Assembly (NCBI RefSeq): GCF_964275005.1
Contig: NW_027307677.1
Span: 62,001 to 126,000 of the forward strand
Source: Diadema setosum
Taxonomy: Eukaryota > Echinodermata > Echinoidea > Diadematoida > Diadematidae
DNA length: 64,000 bases
Direction: 5' to 3'
This document shows, piece by piece, positions 1 to 10,298 of this stretch (the first letter of the stretch is position 1; each line of letters begins with the position of its first letter). The position numbers and the translations under genes were made by a program. Below the pieces are notes generated by a model. It saw only the letters and a program-made list of their open reading frames with translations. It had not been told where the DNA came from and ran no database searches.

Positions 1-67
1 GATCGTTAACATTAATCTTAACTGCACATTACTAAAATATGCTGTCTCGTCAAAAGAGCTGTATTCA

Positions 68-335
68 TAGCTCGGTCACAAATACCATTAAGAACTGCTA
101 AGAACGCCATACGAACGATTTTTAGACAATTTCGTAAGATCTTCTTAAGAAGGCCGTACGAAACCAGTGTTCGTAGACCGTTCGTAGACCGCTCGTAAGT
201 TCGTAGCTTGGTCAATGGTTTTGTCCAAGACTTTTTTTTTTAACTTCGTACGAAACCCTCTCTTTGTACTAACTCGTATTAACTCCAGAATTCGTACGAA
301 CAGTGACATCCGTACGAACCTTTGTGACCGTAGCT
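68..335. repeat. Small inverted-repeat (MITE-like) element
   Basis: The left end reads tagctcggtcacaaa and the right end is nearly its reverse complement (tttgtgaccgtagct). The interior is dense in the word cgtacgaa and its variants in both orientations. This looks like a decayed non-autonomous inverted-repeat element. No target duplication could be defined, so the family is unassigned. Confidence 0.4.
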
Positions 336-707
336 TAGAGATTAAAAAAAAAAAATGATTATTTCTGTAAGCGTTAACTATCGCTGATATTGATGTCCAT
401 ATGGGATGATTTGAATTCAAACGTCTTAGCATATCCTTGTGTATATCTGTCTCAGATAATAATTTCTTGGATCCGTTTGTGGGCTATTATCCCAAAAATG
501 TGAAAAACTATGTTTTTCGTGTCGCCAGCATATTCATATGGTTTAAATTAATATTTTACTCCTCAGAAATCTTTTTTTTTTTTTTTAAGTTAAATTCATC
601 TGAGAGGTTAGACCTGTACAATATATTAATAAAGCTATTGGGACATCCGGGATGATATCAGAAATACGATCCGAAGTTTGATGTAAACCTTAATACCCCA
701 CTCTCTT
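336..707. other. Gene-free AT-rich stretch
   Basis: I see A/T homopolymers and short frames with no domain, splice context or repeat structure. Nothing supportable is encoded here. Confidence 0.5.
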
Positions 708-957
708 AAAAAAATCGAGTGAAAATATTCACTCTTAAAGGAGTGAATACAAAAAAAGAGTGAATTTAGAGTGAAATTGAAGTGAATTTAGAGTGACGTT
801 AGGGATCACTCAAAAATCTTCGAGTGATCCCTGAGGTCACTCCAAAATGAGTGAAAATGAACATTTTCACTCAAAATTCACTCCAATTTCACTCTAAATT
901 AACTCTTTTTTGTATTCACTCCTTTAAGAGTGAATATTTTCACTCGATTTTTTTTTT
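708..957. repeat. Foldback repeat built on the word agtgaa
   Basis: The first 43 bases or so recur as a near-perfect reverse complement at the far end, next to a poly-T run. The whole 250 bp consists of agtgaa/ttcact words arranged as an inverted repeat around about position 830, so the stretch could fold into a long hairpin. It resembles a MITE that has expanded by short-word repetition. Confidence 0.65.
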
Positions 958-1310
958 TTTTTTTTTTTTTTAAAGAGAGCATGTTTCCAGACAAGGAAGT
1001 GCTCATATAACAAATTGTTACTCGTTAACATATCATTCAAATCAAATCTTTTGTTCCTTATTCCATTGCCCCCTCAGTGCCTGAATGAAAAATAATAATT
1101 ACATAACAATATGATGTTTTGATATTTCTCTATAAAGAAATCGTTTATATCATGTCGCCAAATTTCAGTCAGATAATATACGTTACCCCTTTTCAGAGTC
1201 CTAAGAGAAGATAGAAGAAATGCCGCATGGCAGTGTAATTATGTGTTAAACAAAGTCAACCTAACGCATACATGGAAACATGATTTATTCTTTAAATCTC
1301 TTGTTACTAT
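958..1310. other. Gene-free flank of the LTR element
   Basis: A poly-T run is followed by AT-rich sequence up to the left target-site copy (ctat, 1307-1310) of the LTR element. No coding signal was seen. Confidence 0.5.
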
Positions 1311-2114
1311 TGTAGCGTAGCCGGGGAGCGGTCCAAGAGCCTTAATTCTTGTGTCTACAGGTATAATGTATACTATGTGTAGCAGCACATCAGCACCTTA
1401 TTCATATAGCTCTCATATGCAGCCTACATGTATCTCATACACCACGTCTATATACGTGCATTCGGACTCACTAGGCGCATTAGAAACCCAGGCATATCAT
1501 TCTCCCAATCAACCATACAGCAACCCATTCACAGGGTCTAGTATTACAGACTACCAGTTGCAAGAAGGAGGCTGGTGTGGAAACGACAGTCCGAAATACG
1601 GTTCAGTGCAGCATTGCTATATTATGTTTCCTGCTGTTACAACCGATGGTTTTCTCTGCTAAGCTCTGTGTGGTTCCCCGTTAATTCTATAGTTTATTAC
1701 CAAAAAGGAGAGAGTGCTGTGGACCCGCACTTACCCCCCAACCCAACTGAAAAATTGTGCAGTGAGCTCGCGGTATTTATACCCTCTCGAGCCAGGGTCA
1801 CGTGACCAATCCTGTCTTATTAACCCATCATGTATCAAAATGTATTGGAGTGCTATGCGACCCTACTTCTATGGCTTAATAATTTCTGTGCCCTTTTCCC
1901 TAGGGCTTCTGGCCTTTTTCCCTACTTTGGACATCGTTAACCTTGGTTTCTGTACAGGGTGTTTCACAAAACAATAGGGTGTTCCAAAACCTTCTATACA
2001 ATTTCTCCATTGGAAATGCACGCGGGGCAAAGTCTATGGAATTTTTTACACATGTTCAGAAATTAAGGGCATGAGCCGCATATTTTAAAGGTGCTCTATC
2101 GCATTTTCGCTACA
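1311..2114 (-). repeat. 3' LTR of the Gypsy-type element
   Basis: It is nearly identical to 9492-10294. Because the element reads on the minus strand, this left copy is the 3' LTR. It starts TG and ends CA with a 7 bp terminal inverted repeat (TGTAGCG/CGCTACA). Confidence 0.95.
1693..1698 (-). terminator. Polyadenylation signal in the 3' LTR
   Basis: The minus strand reads AATAAA about 80 bases downstream of the LTR TATA box, the usual relation of promoter and poly(A) signal across an R region. The same hexamer is present in the other LTR. Confidence 0.55.
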
Positions 2115-2127
2115 CTACCCCCTCCTT
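2115..2127 (-). other. Polypurine tract
   Basis: Read on the minus strand, the bases just before the 3' LTR are aaggagggggtag, a purine-rich stretch in the position of a plus-strand primer site. Its place next to the LTR supports the element's orientation. Confidence 0.8.
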
Positions 2128-3029
2128 AAAATGAAACCTACTCCTGGAGGTTGGTGTGAAATGTTTTGTCAGTACTCTCTCCATTATCAACTGTATCAAA
2201 AATAAAACATATCAAGTTATATTATTCCCACTATCATCTTGTGCTTCCCCTATGAGCTTTTGGGTATCAACAGAGCTTACAGATTACAAACGTGGAAATG
2301 TATTTACAAAGTGTACATATATTCCCAGGCCGAAATGTTAGGACATAGTTGGGTTTTCCTGTAATTTTCTTCTTCTACCAATTTCTCATTTATGTAAACC
2401 GGGAACAAAATCAAACTTTTCCAAACAATATAATTTGGGACCTCCATGATTCGGGCTTACAGGTTGAAAACAATCCAATTCAACAGTTAGACTTATGTCT
2501 ATACTTTCTTCGTCTTCTTCTCTTCTGCTCTTCTTCATCTTCTTCGAGAACTTCAATTTCTTCTATGTCTCATTACATGCATTATTTAACATCTTAGATT
2601 TTCTTCATCAATTCTTCTTCTCAAACGGGCACGGTAGTCACCGGGGTTTGTGTGGTCGATCATCCTCACCTACAAAACCAGTGTGTGTGTCGTTGATCAT
2701 CCTCTGCTGCATTTCCCAGGTTTGTGTCGTTGGTTCTCAGCAGCTAGCCAGGACGTGGGGCCAGCTTCGTTTTTATAAAACAATCCAAAATGTTATTTTC
2801 TCTCTCTCTTTTTGTTCATTCTTATTCAAACCAAAATTTGCCAAAATAAATCAGGTTACAATTTGGGTTGGATGAGTGTGGACCAGTGTCTGTATGTTAA
2901 ACCGCATACAGTGAAAGGTACTACCACTACTCATCCGAATTTGGATAAAACACAATGTTACTTGTTAACGACGGAGGGAGACCATGGTTGCCATGTCCAT
3001 GATGAAGGGGGGAAATACGAACTTACTCG
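2128..3029 (-). other. 3' non-coding region of the LTR element
   Basis: No long sense frame lies between the zinc-finger frame and the polypurine tract. A tct/ctt-rich tract (about 2505-2545) and a few short antisense frames are all I see. Confidence 0.5.
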
Positions 3030-3662
3030 TTACTGCTGGATTTCGTTCTCCTCCCACTTCAGCTCGTAGACGGTGCCGTCTGTCAGGTAGGCGCGTTCCA
3101 CCACCTCCCGGAAAACCACTGCCGAAGACAGCCGACGCACCTCCCATTTTACCTCCGTCTCCACTGGGCCATTTTTTACTTTCTCTCGGATATCCGTGAG
3201 CTTAGTCTTAATGCCCGACTGCGGGGGAGGTAAGATTCGCCGAAACAATCGTGGATCTGGTCGTCCACTGTGCTCCATTCCTAGGCCCTCTGTTTGTACG
3301 CCGGCGTCGACGTAAGGCATGCATCCCTGTGATGCCACTGCGGGCGGGGAATTTGGGGTAGGAGTTGGAGGAAGGGGGGATACCACGCGGACGGGGAAGT
3401 TGAAAAGTGGCTGATTGTCTTGCATGTCCGTGTCGTCACAGCTTCCTCTCTCAGCGAATGAACCGAAGAGCAGCTTGCGTCTCTGCTTGTTATGCTCCTT
3501 CTCATGCTTTTTCAAAGACCGTTTGGTCCAAAACAAATCTCCACATTCGGAGCACAGATATTTCTCCTTATGCTTCCCCATTTTTTTTTTCACGTAGCAG
3601 AAATGAACGTTTTCTTCCACTGGGCACACTTTCAGAAATGACCACATTACTACCCAAGGCAA
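3030..3662 (-). CDS. Accessory frame of the LTR element with a C2H2 zinc finger
   Basis: This 210-codon open frame follows integrase in the sense direction of the Gypsy-type element and ends about 900 bp before the 3' LTR. Residues 37-57 form one canonical C2H2 finger (C37, C40, H53, H57; spacing C-x2-C-x12-H-x3-H, with F and L in the usual hydrophobic places). Lysine-rich segments flank the finger, the middle is proline-rich, and the tail is acidic. Most Gypsy elements end after integrase or carry an envelope gene, so an added DNA-binding-type domain is unusual. It might be the C-terminal extension of pol or a separate product; a captured host finger is possible. The first ATG lies six codons into the open frame. 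Function unknown. Confidence 0.7.
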   Translation of the reverse strand: MPWVVMWSFLKVCPVEENVHFCYVKKKMGKHKEKYLCSECGDLFWTKRSLKKHEKEHNKQRRKLLFGSFAERGSCDDTDMQDNQPLFNFPVRVVSPLPPTPTPNSPPAVASQGCMPYVDAGVQTEGLGMEHSGRPDPRLFRRILPPPQSGIKTKLTDIREKVKNGPVETEVKWEVRRLSSAVVFREVVERAYLTDGTVYELKWEENEIQQ

Positions 3663-3743
3663 GCATGCTTAACCCCCTCCAAAACAATATCAAATTTGGT
3701 CCTGTTTATTACCTGTCATCACTTGGCCACTACCACCAAGGCA

Positions 3744-6700
3744 TTAGTCTACTCCATTAGACCCGTACCATTTTGGTTTCCTTCTTGGGCGGAGGAATAA
3801 TCGACATTCGTCTTCGTTGGTAGGAGTTTGTTTCTCGTGTGTTTGCTTCCTGGCCGGTTTTGCCGGGATTCTCTCTTTGAAAAGTCGCAGCCTGTCTCGA
3901 TGTACAATTTTTGGCTTCCCTGCTGGTTCCTTCTTTACTCGATAGGTTACATCGCTCAACTTGTCGAGTACTTTATACGGGCCAAGCCAATTTTGTCTCA
4001 GTTTTGGGGAAAGTCCCTTCTTTGTTGCTGTATTGATTAGCCAAACTGCATCACCCCTTTTCAATGGATTGGATACCGCCCTTCTGTCGTACGTTGCTTT
4101 CTGGCGAGTGCTGCTCCCCCGTATGTTTTCTCTCGCCAGGTCGTGTACTTTCCTCATTTTCGTTTCCAGCGTGTATGCGTAGTTGGTTTCTTCTTCAGTG
4201 TCTGTGCTTGCATTGGGTATTAGAACATCAATTGGGAGTTTCACACTTCTTCCCAGCATCATTTCACATGGTGAGAATTTAGTAGTGTCATGAATTGATG
4301 TCCGGTAAGCCATCATCACGTATGGGAGCCATTCGTCCCAGTCTCTTTGGTCAGGCTACGACTTTTGAAAGCATTGCCTGGAGTGTCCTGTTAAATCGCT
4401 CGACCATCCCATCTGATTGGGGATGAAAGGGTGTGGTGCGTGTCTTGTCTATATCCAGCAGTCGACAAACTTCTTTGAAGAGGTTTGATTCGAAATTTCT
4501 TCCCTGGTCGGTGTGGATTTCCACTGGTATACCAAACCTACAAACGAACTCTTCTACCAGCACTTTTGCTACTGTCTCTGCTGTTTGATTGGGGATTGGG
4601 AAAGCTTCTGTCCACTTTGTGAAGTAGTCAGCTACGACCATAATGTATTTATTCCCGTTCCTTGACGTAGGAAGTGGTACCATGATGTCGATAGCTATTC
4701 TCTCCATTGGCTTTCCGACATTGTACTGTCTCATTTTGGCTTGTCTGCGTTGAGATACCTTCTTTGCTCCTCCGCAGATTTGGCATGAGTTACACCACTC
4801 CTCCACATCTCTCCGGTAACCGTACCAATAGAATCTCTCTTTTACTCTCTGCCCTGTTCGTGTGATTCCAGTATGACCTGTCATTTTGTGATCGTGGAGC
4901 TGTTTTAATGCTTCTGCCTTTAGATTTTCAGGTACAACGAGGTGCCAGATTATTTGACTGCCATCTTCACTCTCCCATCTACGGTAGAGAAGACCATTCC
5001 TCAGATGCAACCTGTCCCATTGCATCCAATATGCTTTGAGTTCTGGTCCTTCCAGTGACACTTCTTCCCACAGTGGTCGATGTATCTGCCTGTTTCCAAG
5101 CCATAACCTTCCGAAGACACCTGTCTTCTTGTTGAGCATCGGCCACATGCCCAACTCTCCAGCTCCCTATACCAGAGCAATTATCCGGTCTGTCCTGAGC
5201 GTCCTCAGGCTGACCCGACTGTATCCCTACACTGTGAACCCGGACATTAGTCCCATGAGCTTCCTGCTCATCATCCGAAGCAAAGCCCTTTGCCTCTTTC
5301 TGCTCACAATGCTTACAGTCCACGCATGGTCTACGTGAAAGTCCATCAGCGTTCCCATGCGAATTTCCTGCTCTATGCTGGATCCGAAAGTTATAAGTAC
5401 CGAGGAGTTCAAGCCATCGTGCTACTTGCCCCTCCGGGTTTTTAAACCCCATCAACCACCGCAGTGCCCCATGATCAGTACGGATCAGGAATTCTGCTCC
5501 ATAGATGTAAGGGTGAAAGTGTTTCACTCCCTGAACGAGTGCCAACAACTCCTTCCTAGTCACACAATACTGCCTTTCTGCTTTATTCAAGGCACGGCTG
5601 AAGTAAGCTACAACACGTTCCTGGCCATCTTGTACCTGTGAGAGTACTGCGCCGATTCCGTCATAAGCTTGCGTGTGTGTCAATGATGAAGGGATCATCA
5701 TCACGTGGGAATGCGAGGATAGGTGACGATGTTAGGGCGCGCCTGAGTGTCTCGGAAGCTTGCTCGCAGTCTTGCGTCCATCTGAACGGAGCGCCTTTCG
5801 CCGTTAACTTGTGCAGGGGTCTTGCAATGCGTGCAAAGTCTTTCACAAAGCGCCGGTAGTAAGAACAAAAACCGAGGAAACTTCTGACTTCCTTCACTGT
5901 TTTTGGTCTCGGCCACTCATTCACCGCAGTAATCTTGCTTGGGTCCGTTGCTATGCCATGTTCAGAAATGATATGTCCGAGGAATGGGACTTGGTGCCTG
6001 AAGAGAACACATTTCGCGGGGGATAGTTTCAAATGAGCATCACGCAGTCGTTGAAATACCTCTGTGAGTCGCTCTAGCTCTTGTTCAAATGTCTGTCCGA
6101 ACACTATGATATCGTCTAAGTACACCAAACATGTCTACCACTGTAGACCATGCAGTACTTGCTCCATCAATCGTTCGAACGTTGCTGGTGCATTGCAGAG
6201 TCCGAAAGGCATTACTTTGAATTGGAATAGCCCTCCCTCAGTTACGAATGCGGTCTTTTCCTTGTCATGCTCATCCATTTCAATTTGCCAATAGCCACTA
6301 GACAGATCTAAAGTCGAGAACCATTTTGTTCCTCCGAGCCTATCGAGCGAGTCATCTATTCGTGGAAGCGGGTAGCTGTCTTTCTTGGTTATGTCGTTGA
6401 GTTTGCGATAGTCTACCCAGAATCTAGTTGATCCGTCTTTCTTTTTGACGAGCACCACTGGCGACGACCATGGGCTAGAGGAAGGCTCTATTATTTCTTC
6501 CTTCAGCATTGCGGAAAGTTGTTCTTTTGCATCCTCCCTCTTGTGAATGGGCAGGCGCCTTGCGTGTTGTCGGATAGGTTCGGATTTTTCCGTGTTTATT
6601 GTGTGTTTCACAATTCCAGTTCTGCCTATATCGTTTTTGCCAGTGGAGAAAATGTCTTGGTAATTGTGTAGTAATGAGGCCACTGCATCCCGTTGACTAG

Positions 6701-8290
6701 CATTGAGTGTTTCTGTACTTGCTTCCAATAATTCCTTCAGATATTCGGGGACATGCTCGCCTGTGTTGTCTTTGCTTGTTCTGATAGACTCTTCTGTAGT
6801 CTCGCCATTCACTAGCACCTCATCTACTTCCCGACATGTTGCTACCTTAGTGTTCTTGTATATCGTCTGTGTCTCTTCAGCGACGTTTGCTATCCTTATT
6901 GGGACTGTGTCTCTGCCTGTGTCTATTAGTACTCTAGCTACTAATAGTGGGTATTTCTCCACGAACTTCTCATTCGGCTCCATAATCATACCATTCGGTA
7001 ATGTGGTTGGTACCCCATCTAATCTCCCTTGGACAACGATCTCTTCTCCTGCCTTAATGCATATTGTCTCTGTTAAGCGCACTGTATAGACGGTTGGGTA
7101 GTCATGCTGCTCTGCATCAATAATTTCATCTCCAACCCGAACCATATTCTGACTTGGTTCAATCGTACATTTGAAAAGCTTTAACAGATCCATCCCGATT
7201 ATTGCTTGTGGCTCTATGTCAGCTATCCAAATGTCATGACGCAGAGTGACATTTCCAATTTTGATGCTCATTTTGCCCTTCCCTTGTATTGGTTTGGTTT
7301 CCCCATCTGCCATGGTCATGTCTACATCAGTCCACTGTAATTCAGGGGTGGTATTCTGAGGTCGTAATTAAGTCTGTAATTAACTTCGTGATTAAGTCGT
7401 GAAGTTAATAGGCCCTTAATCATGGGCAAAATCGGTATTCTGAGGACGTAATTAAGGTATGATTAAGTCCCCTGTAATTATCTTAGGTCCCTCCCATCTA
7501 ATTGTTATTCCATCCAATCAGATGCGTTGTTAGAAGCCAAAATGATGATTACACGCGCAAATATGCCCTCAATGCGCGCTCCTGCACGCCCCCTGTAATT
7601 ACAACCCAAGAGCTCCGTGCGCACACTCCGGTATTTGATTACAACCCCTCACCTACGCACGCGAAGATCTCAACCTCTTTGCTCACATAAAATGACAAAA
7701 TTCCTCGAAGATCGGCTATATTTCTTTTTTTCTCTGAATTCTACGGATACTATGATAACAAGATTCAACCGCTCCTCGGTTACCGAAGACGGTATGCATC
7801 GTTGTGGCACAGAAAACACGATGTAATGCGTGGTATCGGAGTATAGTTAATGGCACTAGCTCTTTGGTATCATTAAGTTTTCCATTAACTTTCATACTTA
7901 ATTACACCCTCAGAATACCGATTCGTAATTAACTCTGTGATTAAGTCCTATCAGAGGTGCACGCGCATTGATACGCGCAAACGCGTAGGTCCTTCCAGCC
8001 AAAACGCTTGTTGCTATAGTATTTAATATATCCCCTACTTAATCATGCTCTCAGAATACCAATTCGGTAATTAAGTGCTAATCAGACACTTAATTAGCTC
8101 TCAGAATACGGCCCCAGGCTTTTGATTTGGTTCAAATTTCTCAAACGTCTTTGTACTAAGTATTGTTGCATTTGCTCCTGTATCTACCAAAGAGTGGATT
8201 TCTTGCCCATTGAATTCTACAGGTATAATGATGCCGTCTGTTTCTCCACTGCAAAAGCGCGTAAACACTGTATGGGGCCGTGAGCTATCT
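3744..8290 (-). pseudogene. pol: pro-pol region of the Gypsy-type element (broken)
   Basis: Reading right to left, the recognisable parts are a retropepsin with an LVDTGA active-site motif and an IIGMDLL flap-side motif, split by the inserted DNA transposon; a Ty3/Gypsy reverse transcriptase with FWVDYRKLN, LDLSSGYWQI and VYLDD motifs; RNase H (VAYFSRALN, IRTDHGAL); an integrase with an H2C2 zinc-binding head (HTGITRT, CNSCQIC); a DDE core (AIDIMVP, HTDQGRNFES, MVERFNRTL); and a C-terminal GPYKVLDKL-type domain. This is the complete Gypsy domain order. The region is broken in several places and is treated as a fossil. Confidence 0.9.
7346..8116. mobile_element. Harbinger-like non-autonomous DNA transposon inserted in the LTR element
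   Basis: The ends are gggtggtattctgag and, reversed, gggccgtattctgag, with a 3 bp target duplication (cag at 7343-7345 and 8117-8119). A three-base CWG-type duplication and GGG-starting termini fit the PIF/Harbinger superfamily. The 771 bp interior has no transposase and consists largely of repeated phrases around gtaattaagt, with end-like subrepeats near both borders. It lies within the protease-coding part of the Gypsy-type element and so is younger than it. Confidence 0.75.
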
Positions 8291-9407
8291 ACTGCCGGTC
8301 CCCGACCCCTGGACTCGGCTGGGCTGAGTTTCCCTGCCTACTTTCTGCAGTTCCACCGTGTTGTGCATGCATTCTACCTCCGGGGCTCTGGTTCTTACAG
8401 TCTTTCTGCAAATGCCCAAGTCTTCCACATTTCCAGCATCTCGGCGGACCAGATGAACGCCCGCCCATTTGTGTGGGCTCAGAATCTCTGTGGAAGCCAG
8501 TCTTTTTCGCCACCCCTGCCTTTGACAGCTCTGCCATAACTGCAGCTACAATTTTCTCCACTGCATCCGAAGAAATGACTGCTCCATCATCTTTTACACT
8601 GCCCATCTTATTCCCAACGTTAACGTTACGGACCTGTTTCCTTTGTGGGAAATTTCGCCTACGCTCTGCTATTTGGAAAGCCTCAACTTCTACAGCAGCC
8701 CCAATAACCTCCGTAAGTGAAGTAGGATGAGCGTTATACACTCCAAATCGGATATCGGGGTCCTGAATCGCATCTATGAAATTGTCTTTAGCTAGAACAT
8801 CTTGCAGCTCCGCCTTTGCTGTAGGATACGCCCTCCTAGTCATGCTAGTAAGGCGCCGCACCGCTTGCCCTAGCTCTGGTACGGATTCATCCTTCCCCCT
8901 CCTCCTGTTTCTTAATTCTACGCGATCCATCTCGGTTTGGTTTTCGGGTTGAAACCTAGCCTTTAGGGCAGCCTCCAATGACTTGAAATCGTGCCTCTTC
9001 TCTGATTCGAGATCGCTCAAGACGGCTCGAGCATATCCCCTCAAACTGGCTGCTAGCTGCATTGATTTTGTCTTGTAACCCCATCCATTCAGTTCTGCAA
9101 TAACATCAAACTGGACTGCAAAATCATCCCAAGCTGACGATCCATCATAAGTGGGAGCCTTAGCTGTGTTACTGCGTTTGTTTTTGGGAGCTTTGTTCTG
9201 CTTTAAAAGCCTGCCAAGCATTGTAGCCAAATCCTCATTTTCCTCCCTGTCAGATACATCTGTTTCCGATGAATCTCTGGCTTCATTACCCTCATCTTGC
9301 CTGCCTTGTGGTTGAAAAATAATTTCATCGCTTTCCATGCCTGGGCTGCCAACTACATTCTCCATTGTGATAGTATGGGCTCGTATCACTGGATCTTGGG
9401 ATTTCAA
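8289..9407 (-). CDS. gag: gag of the Gypsy-type element
   Basis: This is an open frame of about 372 codons just after the 5' LTR. An acidic N-terminus is followed by a capsid-like region (WDDFAVQFDVIAELNGW; LKARFQPENQ; MTRRAYPTA) and one CCHC zinc knuckle (CWKCGRLGHLQKDC) near the C-terminus, the usual nucleic-acid-binding end of Gypsy Gag. Gag would assemble the cytoplasmic particle and bind the genomic RNA. The position next to the primer site and the order before pol match the family. Confidence 0.9.
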   Translation of the reverse strand: MKSQDPVIRAHTITMENVVGSPGMESDEIIFQPQGRQDEGNEARDSSETDVSDREENEDLATMLGRLLKQNKAPKNKRSNTAKAPTYDGSSAWDDFAVQFDVIAELNGWGYKTKSMQLAASLRGYARAVLSDLESEKRHDFKSLEAALKARFQPENQTEMDRVELRNRRRGKDESVPELGQAVRRLTSMTRRAYPTAKAELQDVLAKDNFIDAIQDPDIRFGVYNAHPTSLTEVIGAAVEVEAFQIAERRRNFPQRKQVRNVNVGNKMGSVKDDGAVISSDAVEKIVAAVMAELSKAGVAKKTGFHRDSEPTQMGGRSSGPPRCWKCGRLGHLQKDCKNQSPGGRMHAQHGGTAESRQGNSAQPSPGVGDRQ

Positions 9408-9468
9408 AACGCTTTTCTCAACGTATATCCCTGTATACTACAATTGCCTGTTTCAAAATCTTCCCAAA

Positions 9469-9486
9469 ATCCCACCGCTGCCACCA
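9469..9486 (-). other. Primer-binding site for tRNA-Leu
   Basis: On the minus strand the 18 bases TGGTGGCAGCGGTGGGAT begin 5 bases inside the 5' LTR. They are the exact complement of the 3' end of a eukaryotic tRNA-Leu of the AAG type, including CCA, as I remember that sequence. Confidence 0.85.
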
Positions 9487-9491
9487 ATTTT

Positions 9492-10294
9492 TGTAGCGTA
9501 GCCGGGGAGCGGTCCAAGAGCCTTAATTCTTGTGTCTACAGGTATAATGTGTACTATGTGTAGCAGCACATCAGCACCTTATTCATATAGCTCTCATATG
9601 CAGCCTACATGTATCTCATACACCACGTCTATATACGTGCATTCGGACTCACTAGGCGCATTAGAAACCCAGGCATATCATTCTCCCAATCAACCATACA
9701 GCAACCCATTCACAGGGTCTAGTATTACAGACTACCAGTTGCAAGAAGGAGGCTGGTGTGGAAACGACAGTCCGAAATACGGTTCAGTGCAGCATTGCTA
9801 TATTATGTTTCCTGCTGTTACAACCGATGGTTTTCTCTGCTAAGCTCTGTGTGGTTCCCCGTTAATTCTATAGTTTATTACCAAAAAGGAGAGAGTGCTG
9901 TGGACCCGCACTTATCCCCCAACCCAACTGAAAAATTGTGCAGTGAGCTCGCGGTATTTATACCCTCTCGAGCCAGGGTCACGTGACCAATCCTGTCTTA
10001 TTAACCCATCATGTATCAAAATGTATTAGAGTACTATGCGACCCTACTTCTATGGCTTAATAATTTCTGTGCCCTTTTCCCTAGGGCTTCTGGCCTTTTT
10101 CCCTACTTTGGACATCGTTAACCTTGGTTTCTGTACAGGGTGTTTCACAAAACAATAGGGTGTTCCAAAACCTTCTATACAATTTCTCCATTGGAAATGC
10201 ACGCGGGGCAAAGTCTATGGAATTTTTACACATGTTCAGAAATTAAGGGCATGAGCCGCATATTTTAAAGGTGCTCTATCGCATTTTCGCTACA
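9492..10294 (-). repeat. 5' LTR of the Gypsy-type element
   Basis: It is the partner of 1311-2114 and lies next to the primer-binding site, so it holds the element's promoter. It starts TG and ends CA. Confidence 0.95.
9955..9988 (-). promoter_or_regulatory. LTR promoter: TATA box and E-box palindrome
   Basis: The minus strand has TATAAATA (9955-9962) with a perfect 12 bp palindrome, GGTCACGTGACC, ending some 14 bases upstream of it (9977-9988). CACGTG is the binding core of bHLH-zip factors of the USF/Myc group. The same arrangement stands at 1774-1807 in the other LTR. Promoter role is inferred from spacing. Confidence 0.6.
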
Positions 10295-10298
10295 CTAT

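Larger units (their letters stand above)
1311..10294 (-). mobile_element. Gypsy-type LTR retrotransposon, recent insertion, broken
   Basis: Two LTRs of about 803 bp bound an internal region with gag, protease, reverse transcriptase, RNase H and integrase in Gypsy order on the minus strand. LTR ends are TGTAGCG and CGCTACA, and a 4 bp target duplication (ctat) flanks the element at 1307-1310 and 10295-10298. The LTRs differ at only about four positions plus one homopolymer length, roughly 0.5 percent, so the insertion is young. The element is nonetheless broken: pol carries several breaks and a 771 bp DNA transposon sits in the protease region. A further frame with a C2H2 zinc finger lies between integrase and the 3' LTR. 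Confidence 0.95.

Noticed and set aside
1351-1977. Open frames within the LTRs (also at 9532-9986)
   Set aside because: They lie antisense to the element within the LTR and are duplicated only because the LTR is duplicated.
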